Shown: one piece after another, positions 1-13,151 of the stretch
Numbering within the stretch: the stretch's first letter is position 1
How the letters are laid out: each line of letters begins with the position of its first letter
Assembly: GCA_051294375.1 (NCBI GenBank)
Contig: CM119264.1
Location: forward strand, 30,011,693-30,075,692
DNA length: 64,000 bases
Source of the DNA: Paraspadella gotoi
Taxonomy: Eukaryota; Chaetognatha
Direction of reading: 5' to 3'
The notes under the pieces: generated by a model
Told to the model about the DNA's origin: nothing
Databases searched by the model: none
The model's input: only the letters and a program-made list of their open reading frames with translations
Program-made: the position numbers and the translations under genes

Positions 1-147
1 AAAATAGAGAATAACTGGATTTAACTTTATTGTAAAAGCAAAAAGAATTAAGTTTTGTCTTGAGGCCATGTTAAGGTTTGTAAAGATAAGGAGTAAGGAG
101 TAAAGCGAAGATCTACATTTCCCAATACAATAAGTGCCTTTCTTCAC

Positions 148-1149
148 CTTTACAAAGGAGATGTACTCGACGAACTGAATGTAAGCTTCGAAAGTGAGAT
201 GAGCGTCGAAAGTAGAGAAACTCTGCGCCTCCTTCATCTGATTCCGACGATAAGGATCCAAAACGGGAATGTCAACGCAACGGATCTCGCCAAAGCTTTC
301 GAACACCTGGAAAATATTAAATTATCAAAATTAATTATTAAATTAATAGACTAAAAAGGCTAAATTAAAATTTTACCCTTTGCAGGACGTGAGGCGAAGG
401 TCGGTCTGTCTGTGGAAAACGTGAATCGTAGAACCATTTGCAGGGAAGCAATTCGAGATGAATCGTGTCGGGACGCTCCCCTGTAACAGATCACATCTAT
501 AAAATACTAAATATATAATATGTAATCATGTATATAATTGTTATTTAATAATATATACATCTTTGCAGTGACTCCAACCTGGCATCATCTCATTCATTTC
601 CTTGGAATCCCTGAAGAAAGAATCCCAGTCGTGTCTCAAGGGAAAGGGGAGACGAGCTTCGGCCGCCTTCACTTTCAAAATCTCCGTGAAGCCAGAGAGT
701 TTGATCGTCCCGCTGTCGATCCGAGACAGGACATTTTTCATGATAACTTTACTCTGGAATAAAATCCAAATAAGCCATTAAACGAATCGTTTCATTTAAT
801 TAGTGAATTAATAATTTAAACCCATACCTCTACTTCAGCTTCGAAACGCACGAAATCCATGGTGCTTTTGGCGACTTTAATCATCGTAAAAATGTCAGGT
901 TTTGCCATCGATTTGATTTTTTCCATCACTTCCCAGTTGGAGATGGATTTTCCGGGTTCGGAGAGGTGAGGCAGTTGGACGCTGATGTTTAATCGCGCAA
1001 TGGGCTTTAGAAACAATCCCTGAAGGAGAGAAATACGTTATTTAGGACATAACCGACCAAAACAGAGATAAAAACGAGGCGACACTTACCTGTAATTTGT
1101 ACAATTCTTCCAAATCGCTGGTATCGGTAAGAACGCTTGGCCCAGACAT
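148..1149 (-). CDS. AKAP17A: AKAP17A homologue, 5' part (first five coding exons)
   Basis: Splicing-factor-associated A-kinase anchoring protein (XE7/SFRS17A family), which in vertebrates binds PKA subunits in nuclear speckles. Coding exons on the minus strand: 1149-1090, 1019-828, 753-579, 480-377 and 306-148. All junctions are GT-AG and the phases agree. The start is the ATG at 1149. Family landmarks in order are 'GKSISNWEVMEKIKSMA', 'STMDFVRFEAEVE', 'IKLSGFTEILKVKAAE', 'RHDWDSFFRDSKEMNEM', 'GERPDTIHLELLPCKWF' and 'VFESFGEIRCVDIPVLDPYR', the last opening the RRM-like domain. The exon ends with donor GTGAAG at 147 and nothing recognisable follows to position 1, so the RS-rich 3' part lies off the window. 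It is head-to-head with BBIP1. Identification rests on remembered family sequence over about 230 residues and is firm. Confidence 0.9.
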
Positions 1150-1819
1150 TTTTGCTATTTTAAAATATCTTCGAAAGATGACCTAATTATAAGACAGAAA
1201 TAAATCGCACGAATAATACGACATTTATCCCCCAAACTAACTAGTCGACCATTTCACGTTTTCACAGCAACATAAATTTTCGTTGCTCGTCTGCTTCTTC
1301 AAATCTCGAGAAAGGACGCATCAGCAGAAGCACGGGAGAGTGGGCCGCAGCAGAAGACCTGCTGCTCTGCCGCGTTTGAGGATATGAAAAAAAATAGTGT
1401 ATTCAATAGAATTATAAGAATAACAAGAGTTTGTTTGTATAGAGTCACGAAAAAACGTTTTTTCCAGTCGTCAGTCACATATGTGTGAATCCGGTAATAC
1501 TGTACAGAATTATCTGAAGCTGCTGTAGTTATCAAAATACTGCTGCTTCGGAGGCTGTGGCGGCGGCGGAGGCAGCTCGAGCTGCAGCGGTTACTAAGAA
1601 ACGTCTCCACAAACGAACATAGTATCTAAGCTCTTTTTGCGATGAGGACGCGAACTCACCTTTTTGCATCATGAGAATATTAAATAACACTTTGATATTT
1701 ATTTTGAGGATTTCTGCAGAAAAAATTTCTATTTTCTGTTAGCCTTCACTTGTAAGTTTCTTTTTCCGTTCCAGAAAAAAAAGATTTACTCGTCCGTACA
1801 GTTTTTATCAATTATAATC
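1150..1819. promoter_or_regulatory. Intergenic region, probable shared promoter of AKAP17A and BBIP1
   Basis: This 670-base gap separates two divergently transcribed genes and must contain both 5' UTRs and promoters. I see no convincing TATA box next to either start. It holds AT-rich sequence and a GC-richer patch near 1320-1380 and 1560-1600. Open frames here (for example minus strand 1610-1299) have no coding character. A bidirectional promoter is inferred from gene arrangement only. Confidence 0.35.
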
Positions 1820-2143
1820 ATGTCAACGAACGCCGATGCTTTCAAAGAGATTTTGCCGAAAACTGGTCTACTCCATCACGAAGCGACGTACAACTTTGTA
1901 CTTTGTAAGCCGAAAATCATGCCACTCAAATCAATCACCTTGGAGAAACTTGAAAAAATGCAAAAGGAAGCCCAAGAACTCATTAGAGAGCAAAGCACGA
2001 GCACTCGCGTTGATCCCCGTTTGGAAAATTTTATGCCGAAGAGTAATTCGTCCGGGAACGACGACGAAAGGCCGAACGGAGGCCTCGCTCCATCAGCTCC
2101 GCCCCAAGATTTTCCCGAACAAGGAACCGGACCTTTGGGATAG
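1820..2143 (+). CDS. BBIP1: BBSome-interacting protein 1 (BBIP10/BBS18)
   Basis: Small BBSome subunit needed for BBSome assembly and ciliary membrane traffic. It is a single coding exon of 107 aa starting at the ATG at 1820. The diagnostic core is '[15 protein letters not shown]' followed by '[18 protein letters not shown]' and a short helix '[11 protein letters not shown]', matching the vertebrate pattern 'LPKQG...[20 protein letters not shown]'. The C-terminal 40 residues are proline/glycine-rich and not conserved; known homologues are usually somewhat shorter (about 70-92 aa). An AATAAA polyadenylation signal lies at about 2178. CFAP100 begins 226 bases downstream on the same strand, so the two ciliary genes are tightly packed. 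Confidence 0.9.
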   Translation: MSTNADAFKEILPKTGLLHHEATYNFVLCKPKIMPLKSITLEKLEKMQKEAQELIREQSTSTRVDPRLENFMPKSNSSGNDDERPNGGLAPSAPPQDFPEQGTGPLG

Positions 2144-2369
2144 ACGGACTTTCAAGTTTTTTGACATTTTGTCTCACAATAAAATACATAGGTCTATTCT
2201 ACACAACTTGTCAAGGTTCCTCATTTGTTCAGTTTTGCTGCTTTTTTAAATTCTACTTATTTAATATACTTTATTATGCACTTGAAGGCTTTTTGACAAA
2301 GAAAAAAAAACAACCAAAAAACGAAAATTTTTTTGCCAAATTATATATTTTGGCTTATAGAATTGAAAC

Positions 2370-4339
2370 ATGCCAGAATCAGCGGCGATCGAGGACCGTA
2401 GTTCGAGCGGAAAGCCCAAATCCACCCGGGGCAGCACCGGTGAGGTGGCCCTCGTCCCCTCTGAAAAATCTTTGGTCAAACATCGCAAATCCGCTGCCGC
2501 CGCCGACGACGACGACAACCCTTTCAAGATGCCGACGGACAACGACATCTTCTTCCTCCGCGACAAAGAGCGTCAACGACGCGCGGAGGAACGAGCGAAG
2601 ATGCGTGGATTGAAGCCGCAAGAGAAGACGACTCACTCGTCGAGGATGAACTCGAGGCGGACGGACGTCTTGAAGGAAATCAAGGCATCCTCCAAGGAGT
2701 CGACCATCGTGGAGGAGAAAGTCGAAGGCATCGAGGATAATCCACAGTGGACGCTGAGCGTAACGAGGGACAGGAACGTGGAGAAGGAAGATCTGGCGGA
2801 GTATATCGCTAAGAAGAGGGAGATGTTTCTCGTTCAATATTCGTTGGGGGTGAAAAGGTAGGAATTTAACAAAATGAATAATGAATGTGATTAGTTGTAG
2901 TTATCTATAAAATTGGTACAATCGAATTAGAATTATTCTTTCATTTAGGAAACAAGCTATCTTGTCCCTGACTTTGGGAACTTTGGGCTTAGTAATTAAT
3001 TTGATTATTTTTTTGCTATTCAAGAGACGAAATGCGAAAGTTGGAAGAGATCGCTCTGGCGGAAGAAAAAAAACTCGAATTGGCCGAGCAACATCTCGAG
3101 GAAGACGCGGCCATGTTCGACGAATTCCTCAAGGAAAACGACAAAAACTCTGTGGAGGCGATAAAAATCGCCGAAGCCGAAACCAAAGCCAAATTAGAAA
3201 AAGTCCAGGAGATAAAACGCATCAACGCACAAATGATGCACATCAAAAGCGAAATATCCAAATACGAAGACACACTTAAGGAATATCAACTCTACAAAAA
3301 GTTTTTGGATTCGCTCACGCCTCAAGAGTGGAAGGACAAAAAGAGGGAGGAAAGGAATAAAAAGAAGAAGCCCAAAGTCGTCCCCGCTGGGGCAGCCGCA
3401 GCATCTGCTCCAGGTAGTGTAGCTCCACCTCAAACTGGACCTTCGAAAATCACGAAACCGGCAGCGACGCCTTCGACGGCGGCGAAATCGACTCCGTCTA
3501 AAGGCGCCATCGCCAAGACGACCGGGAAACCGCAGTTGACGGCAGCCAAGGCCGTTGTTCCTGCAGCGCCAGCCGCTGCCGCCATAGCACCGCCTCCTGC
3601 CAACATCGAACCCGAAACGGACGAAAGCGACGACGACGATTTGGAGCTTTACTTCACGGATCCGCAACAGCTGCTCGACATCTTCGCCGAACTCGAGGAG
3701 CAGAACCTCTCGCTCATTCAGAACAGTCAAGAGACTGAAGAGGCGTTGGAAGAGATGAAGCAGAACATCGCGCAGACGAAGACGAAGATGGAGACAGAGA
3801 CGGAAGTGTTGAAGCAGCAGATCTCAGACTTGGAACAGGCCATCCGCAAGGAGGACGAAAAGGCCAAGGAGCTCGAGCTTCGATCCAAGATGTTCTCCTT
3901 CGGCGAATACAAGGCCGACGATCAGGAGAAGATGCTGCAGCAGCTCAACAAAAAGGTGGAGGAGGTTTATCGATCCTGCATCGGGGACAACGAAGCCAAC
4001 ATCTCCACGCTGCAGATGTTGACCAACATTGAGAATCGTCTCGAGGAACTCTTCGTCACCATAGAGACCATGCCCGCCGACAAGGTGGAGGCGGCGGAGA
4101 AGGCCAAGGAAAAGGAAAGGAGGATGCGGCAGCGGGAGGAGAAGCTGGACCAGCAGCGCCGCAATCAAGAGGAGAGGCTGCGGCGGGCGCTGGAGCGAGC
4201 CAAAGCCGACATCAAGAGAAAGACGGGAAAGCCTTTGGTGTTCCGATCGGAACCGCCACAGATGAAGAAGAGGGACGATTCCGACGATATGCAGGCGAAT
4301 AAGGAGGAAGAGGAGATGGCTTATTTCTTTCAGTGGTGA
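2370..4339 (+). CDS. CFAP100: Cilia- and flagella-associated protein 100 (CCDC37)
   Basis: Coiled-coil axonemal protein of the modifier-of-inner-arms (MIA) complex, which with CFAP73 regulates inner dynein arms. There are two coding exons, 2370-2857 and 3025-4339, joined at GT-AG with matching phase (AG|A). The N-terminus carries 'NPFKMPTDNDIFFLRDKE', the conserved opening of this family. 'KREMFLVQYSLGVKRDEM' crosses the intron and starts the DUF4200 coiled coil. An Ala/Pro-rich linker (about 3375-3610) precedes the C-terminal block 'LYFTDPQQLLDIFAELEEQ' 'NLSLIQNSQETEEALEEM', then long charged helices ending 'EEEEMAYFF'. The reading frame is intact and total length is about 600 aa, in the range of the human protein. 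The ORF within the intron upstream of 3025 is not coding. Confidence 0.93.
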
Positions 4340-4547
4340 CAATATCATTACATTAATTACAAATCACGTCTTAGTTTCATTTTTTTCTTGCCACAAAAAT
4401 CGGAAATCAACCGTTGCGTTCGCAACGTTTCATCATATTGCTTTGTATTTGTAAATTTTATAATTCAGTTCTTTCTTTGTCTTTTATCCTTCTAACGCAA
4501 TATAATAAAATCGATAAAAAAAAGTAGTATAAAAAAACTATTGAAAT

Positions 4548-7549
<3,002 letters not shown>

Positions 7550-8192
7550 TTCGTTATGGGAGATATTATCTAATGCGCTGCCTGTAAATAATAGTTTAAA
7601 ATAATCTTCTCATTACAATCGTGCTCTTTTTTTGTTAATGACGTCTAAATGAATCTGTATTTTGCTTAAAATATAAAATGATTATTTTTTTAACAGTCGA
7701 ACGTAATTGTAGCAGAATAGCAATGAGATCAGATTTAATTTTTTAAATTTTTAAAAATTGTTTTAAGAGAGGTACGAACGATTCCATATTTGTCATACTA
7801 GTTTTCTACCGTTTCATTTTTTTTATTTAACTAATAATCATATTTAAATTTATATCAGGTTTTAAAGAGCGAAAACACTCACTGTCACGCGTCCAAATTT
7901 TAAAAATATTTTCCCATATTCTCCCGCACTATGACGATCAGCACCATCGACGATTCACGATTCAATTTTAATCCTCGCCATTTCCTAGAAATGTCATTGA
8001 ATTTCCAAGAAATGTCAACATGAAAAAAAGACGAAAAAAAAACTTTTTTTTTCGGTTTTAAAAACCGTGAAAAAAAAGCCGAATTCATTGCGTCCCATTA
8101 TAAGAAAAAGGAAAATAAAAAGCTCTAAATAACCTATTCGAATTTAATCCTAAATTTAATCCATAACTTACCCTTTTAATCTTTCACTCGCA
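7550..8192. other. Intergenic AT-rich region between CFAP206 and RGS22
   Basis: Contains the CFAP206 3' UTR and the RGS22 promoter. I see no open frame with coding character. A short A/T homopolymer hairpin lies at about 8030-8070. No recognisable regulatory motif was found. Confidence 0.5.
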
Positions 8193-11100
8193 ATGCCTCA
8201 CCTTTTGATCGACACTCGTCCGCCCGCCGTCAGTGACGCCTCTTTCGGCGACCTCCTCCGCACGGACGACCTCTTCGCGGATTTCTTCAACGCCTTCCTC
8301 TCTTTGCCGACCTTCGGGACTCCGTTGCGGTTCGACGGCGCCTCCGCGGCCTTCGAGGTCGTCGACGGCGCACGCGGCGCCATCTCTCGTCAAATCCGCG
8401 ATCTCTTGATCGAGGAACGACGCGTGCCCGAACTCGTCAAGGCCGTGAGGGAACACAGCTTTCGGTTGGTGGATGAAAAAAAGATTCTTATCGCTTGCTC
8501 TGTCATTCTCTGGGTCTGTTTCGACGTTTGTTTCGCCATGTATACTATCCCTGTATTTTTCAAGAATAAACTAAATAAATGATTTCAAATAATTTATTTA
8601 TAAGAGTTCTACAGCTCTATCAGAAACAAAATTCATCAATAATGGTCGCAATACATGCGTTAATTTGCTATCTTCTGAAAAGATTAGGGCAACAGCCGGG
8701 TTGCATGTGATGCCCATTTGGATGGCACATCTCACTGTTGGCTTTGGGGGCTTCAGACCCTGAATGACAACTCTTGTCCCAAGGAACTGTCTCGCTTTGT
8801 CAACGCAGAGGGAAGTCGTTAGGACTGTGGATCGAACGCAACGGTTGGGATGGTTTGCTCTTCCTCTGAGCCAATGGGATTGGCTGAACGATGATGGATG
8901 TGAAGGGGTGTGAATATATCGCCACAAGGTGAACAAATCTCCAACATTAAATTTTCAAACTTCATCCTCATCCTTCAGCCCTTTTCCCGTCCAACCGATC
9001 GTCGCCGACGAGGCCGACGACGACATCTTCCTTCCCCAAATCAACACCAACTACGAAGTTCGGGCGATGGACTTCCCCGTCGGCGTCGCCTGGCTGCGTC
9101 ACGCGCGTCTCCCCGCCTTCAGACGCAGTCGACTCTTCTCCGAGTTTCGTTTAGCTTCGATTCTCAAGCAGGGCGCCGTGTCGAAGGGCGGGTGAGGGGA
9201 GGGGAAGGCAGAGGGAAGGGGAGAGAGAAGGAATGGAGAGGAGAAGAGGAAAGGAAAGGAGGGTAGATTAAAGGAGATGAGATGAGAGAAAAAGAGCGGA
9301 GAGGAGAGAAAAAGAAAGGGAAGGAAAGAAAAGTACAAAGAAAGGGAATCGAATGATAAGGAAAATGTATAGAAGGAAAGAAAATTAAAGGAGGAACAGG
9401 AATCGAAAGGGGGAATTCTACTATTATTTCTAAAAGTACTTAATACTCTTGTATTATATTAAAGCAAAGACTTCGTGATCGTTGAATTTCGTCCCCTTGA
9501 CGACGACGCCGAAGATTCCGAAGAACGCGCCGCCGCCCGCGTCTGGCGCCGCGACGCCACAAGAGACAGCGCCGTCTCGTCCTCGTGGCGCAGCAGCTCA
9601 GAGTCGCCGACGAAATCGCGCCGCTCGACGCCGGTTCGTCCAGGCGACGGAAAATCGAGAACGGCGTCGCCGGCGTCGCTGACTTCCGACGAAGGAATCG
9701 AAGACGAAGAGGCGACGAGGGAGAAGACGACGACGACGACGACGACGGAGTTGACGTTAGTATCGAGGTTTCCATAAATATATTAAAGAAATTCGAAAAT
9801 TATTAATTAATAAAATTGCTTCAAAATCACGGGCGAGAATAATAATCATTAGCATCAAGGGAAATGCTCGTCGTCAAATGCGTCTGCTTTTGTAGCCGAT
9901 AGTCGGCCAAGCTGACCCCAAGATACGACAAAGTTTATAATGGCCGAAAATCGAGGCTTTTGAATTCCAAAAGATCGCCGCTTTTAAACAAAAGATCATC
10001 TTGAGGCGGCATGATATCCTTATTGACGCCGAGGTTTCGTGTCCGCGGCTGATTGAGACGGACCGGTTAACCCTTCAGTAGCTGAAGCTCCTCGATGGTC
10101 AGTTCTGAAATTTGTGTGCCACATCAATTAGACATTTATCCTCATCCCTCTTCTTCCAAAGACCATTTCACGTCCCTCTATCGGTCGCCGACCCTCAACC
10201 GTCAACCGTCGAATCTTTCGATTCTCTCTCTCCTCCCTTCGTCGCGGGAGAGAAGGCGGACGCAGCTCAAACTCCCGATCCGAGACCGACCAAGCAATCC
10301 AACGACGAAAGAGACAATCACTTTGACTTTGCACAAGCAACCATCGACAATCAAAGATCGCTTACGGAACAGAACTTGCAGCTGCAGCAGCGGCAGCAGC
10401 GGCAGCAGAATCAGAGAGTTAAACAAATGGGCAATCGGGTGACGTTCGAGTCGACGTCGAGAGAGGAAAACGAGGAAGGGATGGGGATTTCGAGAGCCGC
10501 CAGCAAGACATACGAGATCAACGGACTCAGAAAAGAGGAAGAGGTTAGAGAGAGANNNNNNNNNNNNNNNNNNNNNNNNNNNNNNNNNNNNNNNNNNNNN
10601 NNNNNNNNNNNNNNNNNNNNNNNNNNNNNNNNNNNNNNNNNNNNNNNNNNNNNNNNNNNNNNNNNNNNNNNNNNNNNNNNNNNNNNNNNNNNNNNNNNNN
10701 NNNNNNNNNNNNNNNNNNNNNNNNNNNNNNNNNNNNNNNNNNNNNNNNNNNNNNNNNNNNNNNNNNNNNNNNNNNNNNNNNNNNNNNNNNNNNNNNNNNN
10801 NNNNNATCTTCCCGTCGAGATTTCGAGTCGTTGATGCGATTTCTTCGCGGGACGGAAGGAGAGAAGCTCCTCAACCTTTGGCTCGATCTCGACGCCCTCT
10901 CTCGAATGGAGGAGGAGATGAACGGGGTGGCGGCGAAGGCGGCCACGGCGTTGATCAGAGAAAAGTATACGCGGGTCGGGGCGCCGCTGTGTCTTAGGTG
11001 AGTGGAGATGAACTGGGTGTTTATAAACTAGACCGCGAAAGAGTCTTGATTTGAAGACTTGCTATATTATAATCCTGTTTAGACCCGACATCTCCTCCAA

Positions 11101-13103
11101 ACTTGGCCTGTCAACGTCGACGCCGTGGCCTCTTAATCTCCTCTCCAGCGCCATGTCCCGCGCCGTTCAGCCTCTCATCAGCTATTGGGTCCCTCGCTTC
11201 CTTCTCAGCCTCCGCGATTCTCGATCGGCGACGTCGCGTCGATCTCTCCTCGATCGCGGCGTCTCTGCCCTCAAGCCACGCCCACAATCTTATCCCTCCT
11301 ACAAAGTCATGAGCGCGATTCCCTTGCGACCGAAGCGGCGCGATCAATCGTCTTCAATAGATGGCGCCGTCCCGCGACGCCGAAGACGCCCGGACCCGCC
11401 GTCGCCCTCCTTTGATACGGCGCCGGTCAAACGAGCCGAGGATCCCGGTGCCGGACGATCCGCGCCGCCCGAAGCCGTTCGTCGCCTCTTCCATCTGCCC
11501 GGCGTCGTGCCGAGAAAATTTATGAGTGAGGCAGCGGCGAAGGAGGCGGCCAACGCCGCGGAGNNNNNNNNNNNNNNNNNNNNNNNNNNNNNNNNNNNNN
11601 NNNNNNNNNNNNNNNNNNNNNNNNNNNNNNNNNNNNNNNNNNNNNNNNNNNNNNNNNNNNNNNNNNNNNNNNNNNNNNNNNNNNNNNNNNNNNNNNNNNN
11701 NNNNNNNNNNNNNNNNNNNNNNNNNNNNNNNNNNNNNNNNNNNNNNNNNNNNNNNNNNNNNNNNNNNNNNNNNNNNNNNNNNNNNNNNNNNNNNNNNNNN
11801 NNNNAATGATGTACTTGCATCATTAAACATTTAAACATTCTCTTCCTCAGCCTCCGCCGCGCCGACAGCGACGCCTCAGTCGCCAGCTCCGTTTTCTTGG
11901 GCGGACGGCGCTGCGAAACTCTTCTGCAGACCCTCTGCAACGAAGAGCGCAGCGGCGGCTTCTTTCGCGCCTTCCTGCGCAACAGGAGATTGATGCGGCA
12001 CCTGCGCTGCACTGCATCGATTGGCTGGAAAGGCTGCAGGAGTTTCGTGGTGCTGCACTACGAACCTCTTGTCAAGACTCGAGACGTCGCGCAGCCTCGC
12101 AAATGCGATATTCCTGGATATCGTGCCGCAGGGCCCTTCGCCGTTGGTAATGAGCATAACTAGGTTACTAAGCTGGATAGCTAGAGATAGTTCATCAAGA
12201 ATTAGAAGCATATAACCGCAAAGGTCCTGGGTTCTAGCACTATGGACCGCCTTAATAGTTAAAAAAAGTCGGCGCGCTTGTTGCTTCCGCCTTAAGCAGA
12301 GTGCTGCAGCCTGATCATGATTAAACTAAGTAATGAAATAACGATGAACTGTATTGTTTGTAAACAAATATCGATTGTTTAATGTTTATATTTGTAAGCA
12401 CTTTACAAAAGGTAAATAAGATCGACGGATTACGACGAGAGTTTATGTCTAACACACAGGGACCATCTATTATTATTTTAAAACTATTGTTCTGCTTCTT
12501 CATTGAAGAGCACCTTTAGCCTAAAGCAAAGATAAAATTCAGACTTTCTCCTCCAATCAGTTGTCCTCCCAAAGATGATCAAGTCTGTCGTCACGTCGCC
12601 TGACTCCAGCTTACGAGGAGACGTTCGAGCGACGTGGAAGAGGCCTCGTCCTTGAGAGACTCTCTACGAGGCTTGACAATGAGGGACGAAGCCGTCGGCA
12701 ACGGACAGCCTGAGAGTTGTCAGATCAAGAGAGTCCACGAACAAGGGGCTAAGATCATGAGCAAATACGGGCCTAGGGGACTCTTCAAGCAAAATTATAA
12801 GAGGTAATAATTATATTCAAGGTTAGTTTGCAAATTAATTGTTAAATTATAATTTAATAATAAATTTTCCTTCAGCAATCAACGCGGCGGCTCACCCGAA
12901 GATTTGGACAAAATGTACGACAATTCTCTTTGGGAAGACGTGCCCGAACAATATCGCGGATTCACTATCAATAATTTGATGGAGTCGAACCGAACGGAGA
13001 TTGAAAGGTTTCGAGCTTATTTACAGGTTAGCCTCTTTTGGTCTTCTTAAGAAATTTATATTTTTTCATTTAAAAGAAAAAAATTAATAATAATTTTCTT
13101 TTT

Positions 13104-13151
<48 letters not shown>

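Noticed and set aside
1299-1610. 103-codon minus-strand frame upstream of AKAP17A
   Set aside because: It lies in the promoter interval with no splice connection in phase and no recognisable sequence.
2379-2837. 152-codon minus-strand frame opposite CFAP100
   Set aside because: Shadow of the strongly coding plus-strand exon. It has no family resemblance, and the plus-strand frame matches CFAP100 throughout.
11526-11834. Open frames spanning runs of N
   Set aside because: They are read through undefined bases (also 10112-10834 and 31424-32242). Only the flanking exon portions have evidence.
12157-12317. Functional tRNA gene
   Set aside because: A B-box-like T-arm is present, but no complete cloverleaf forms and a diverged second copy exists at 52000-52142 with a long common tail. 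This fits a SINE.
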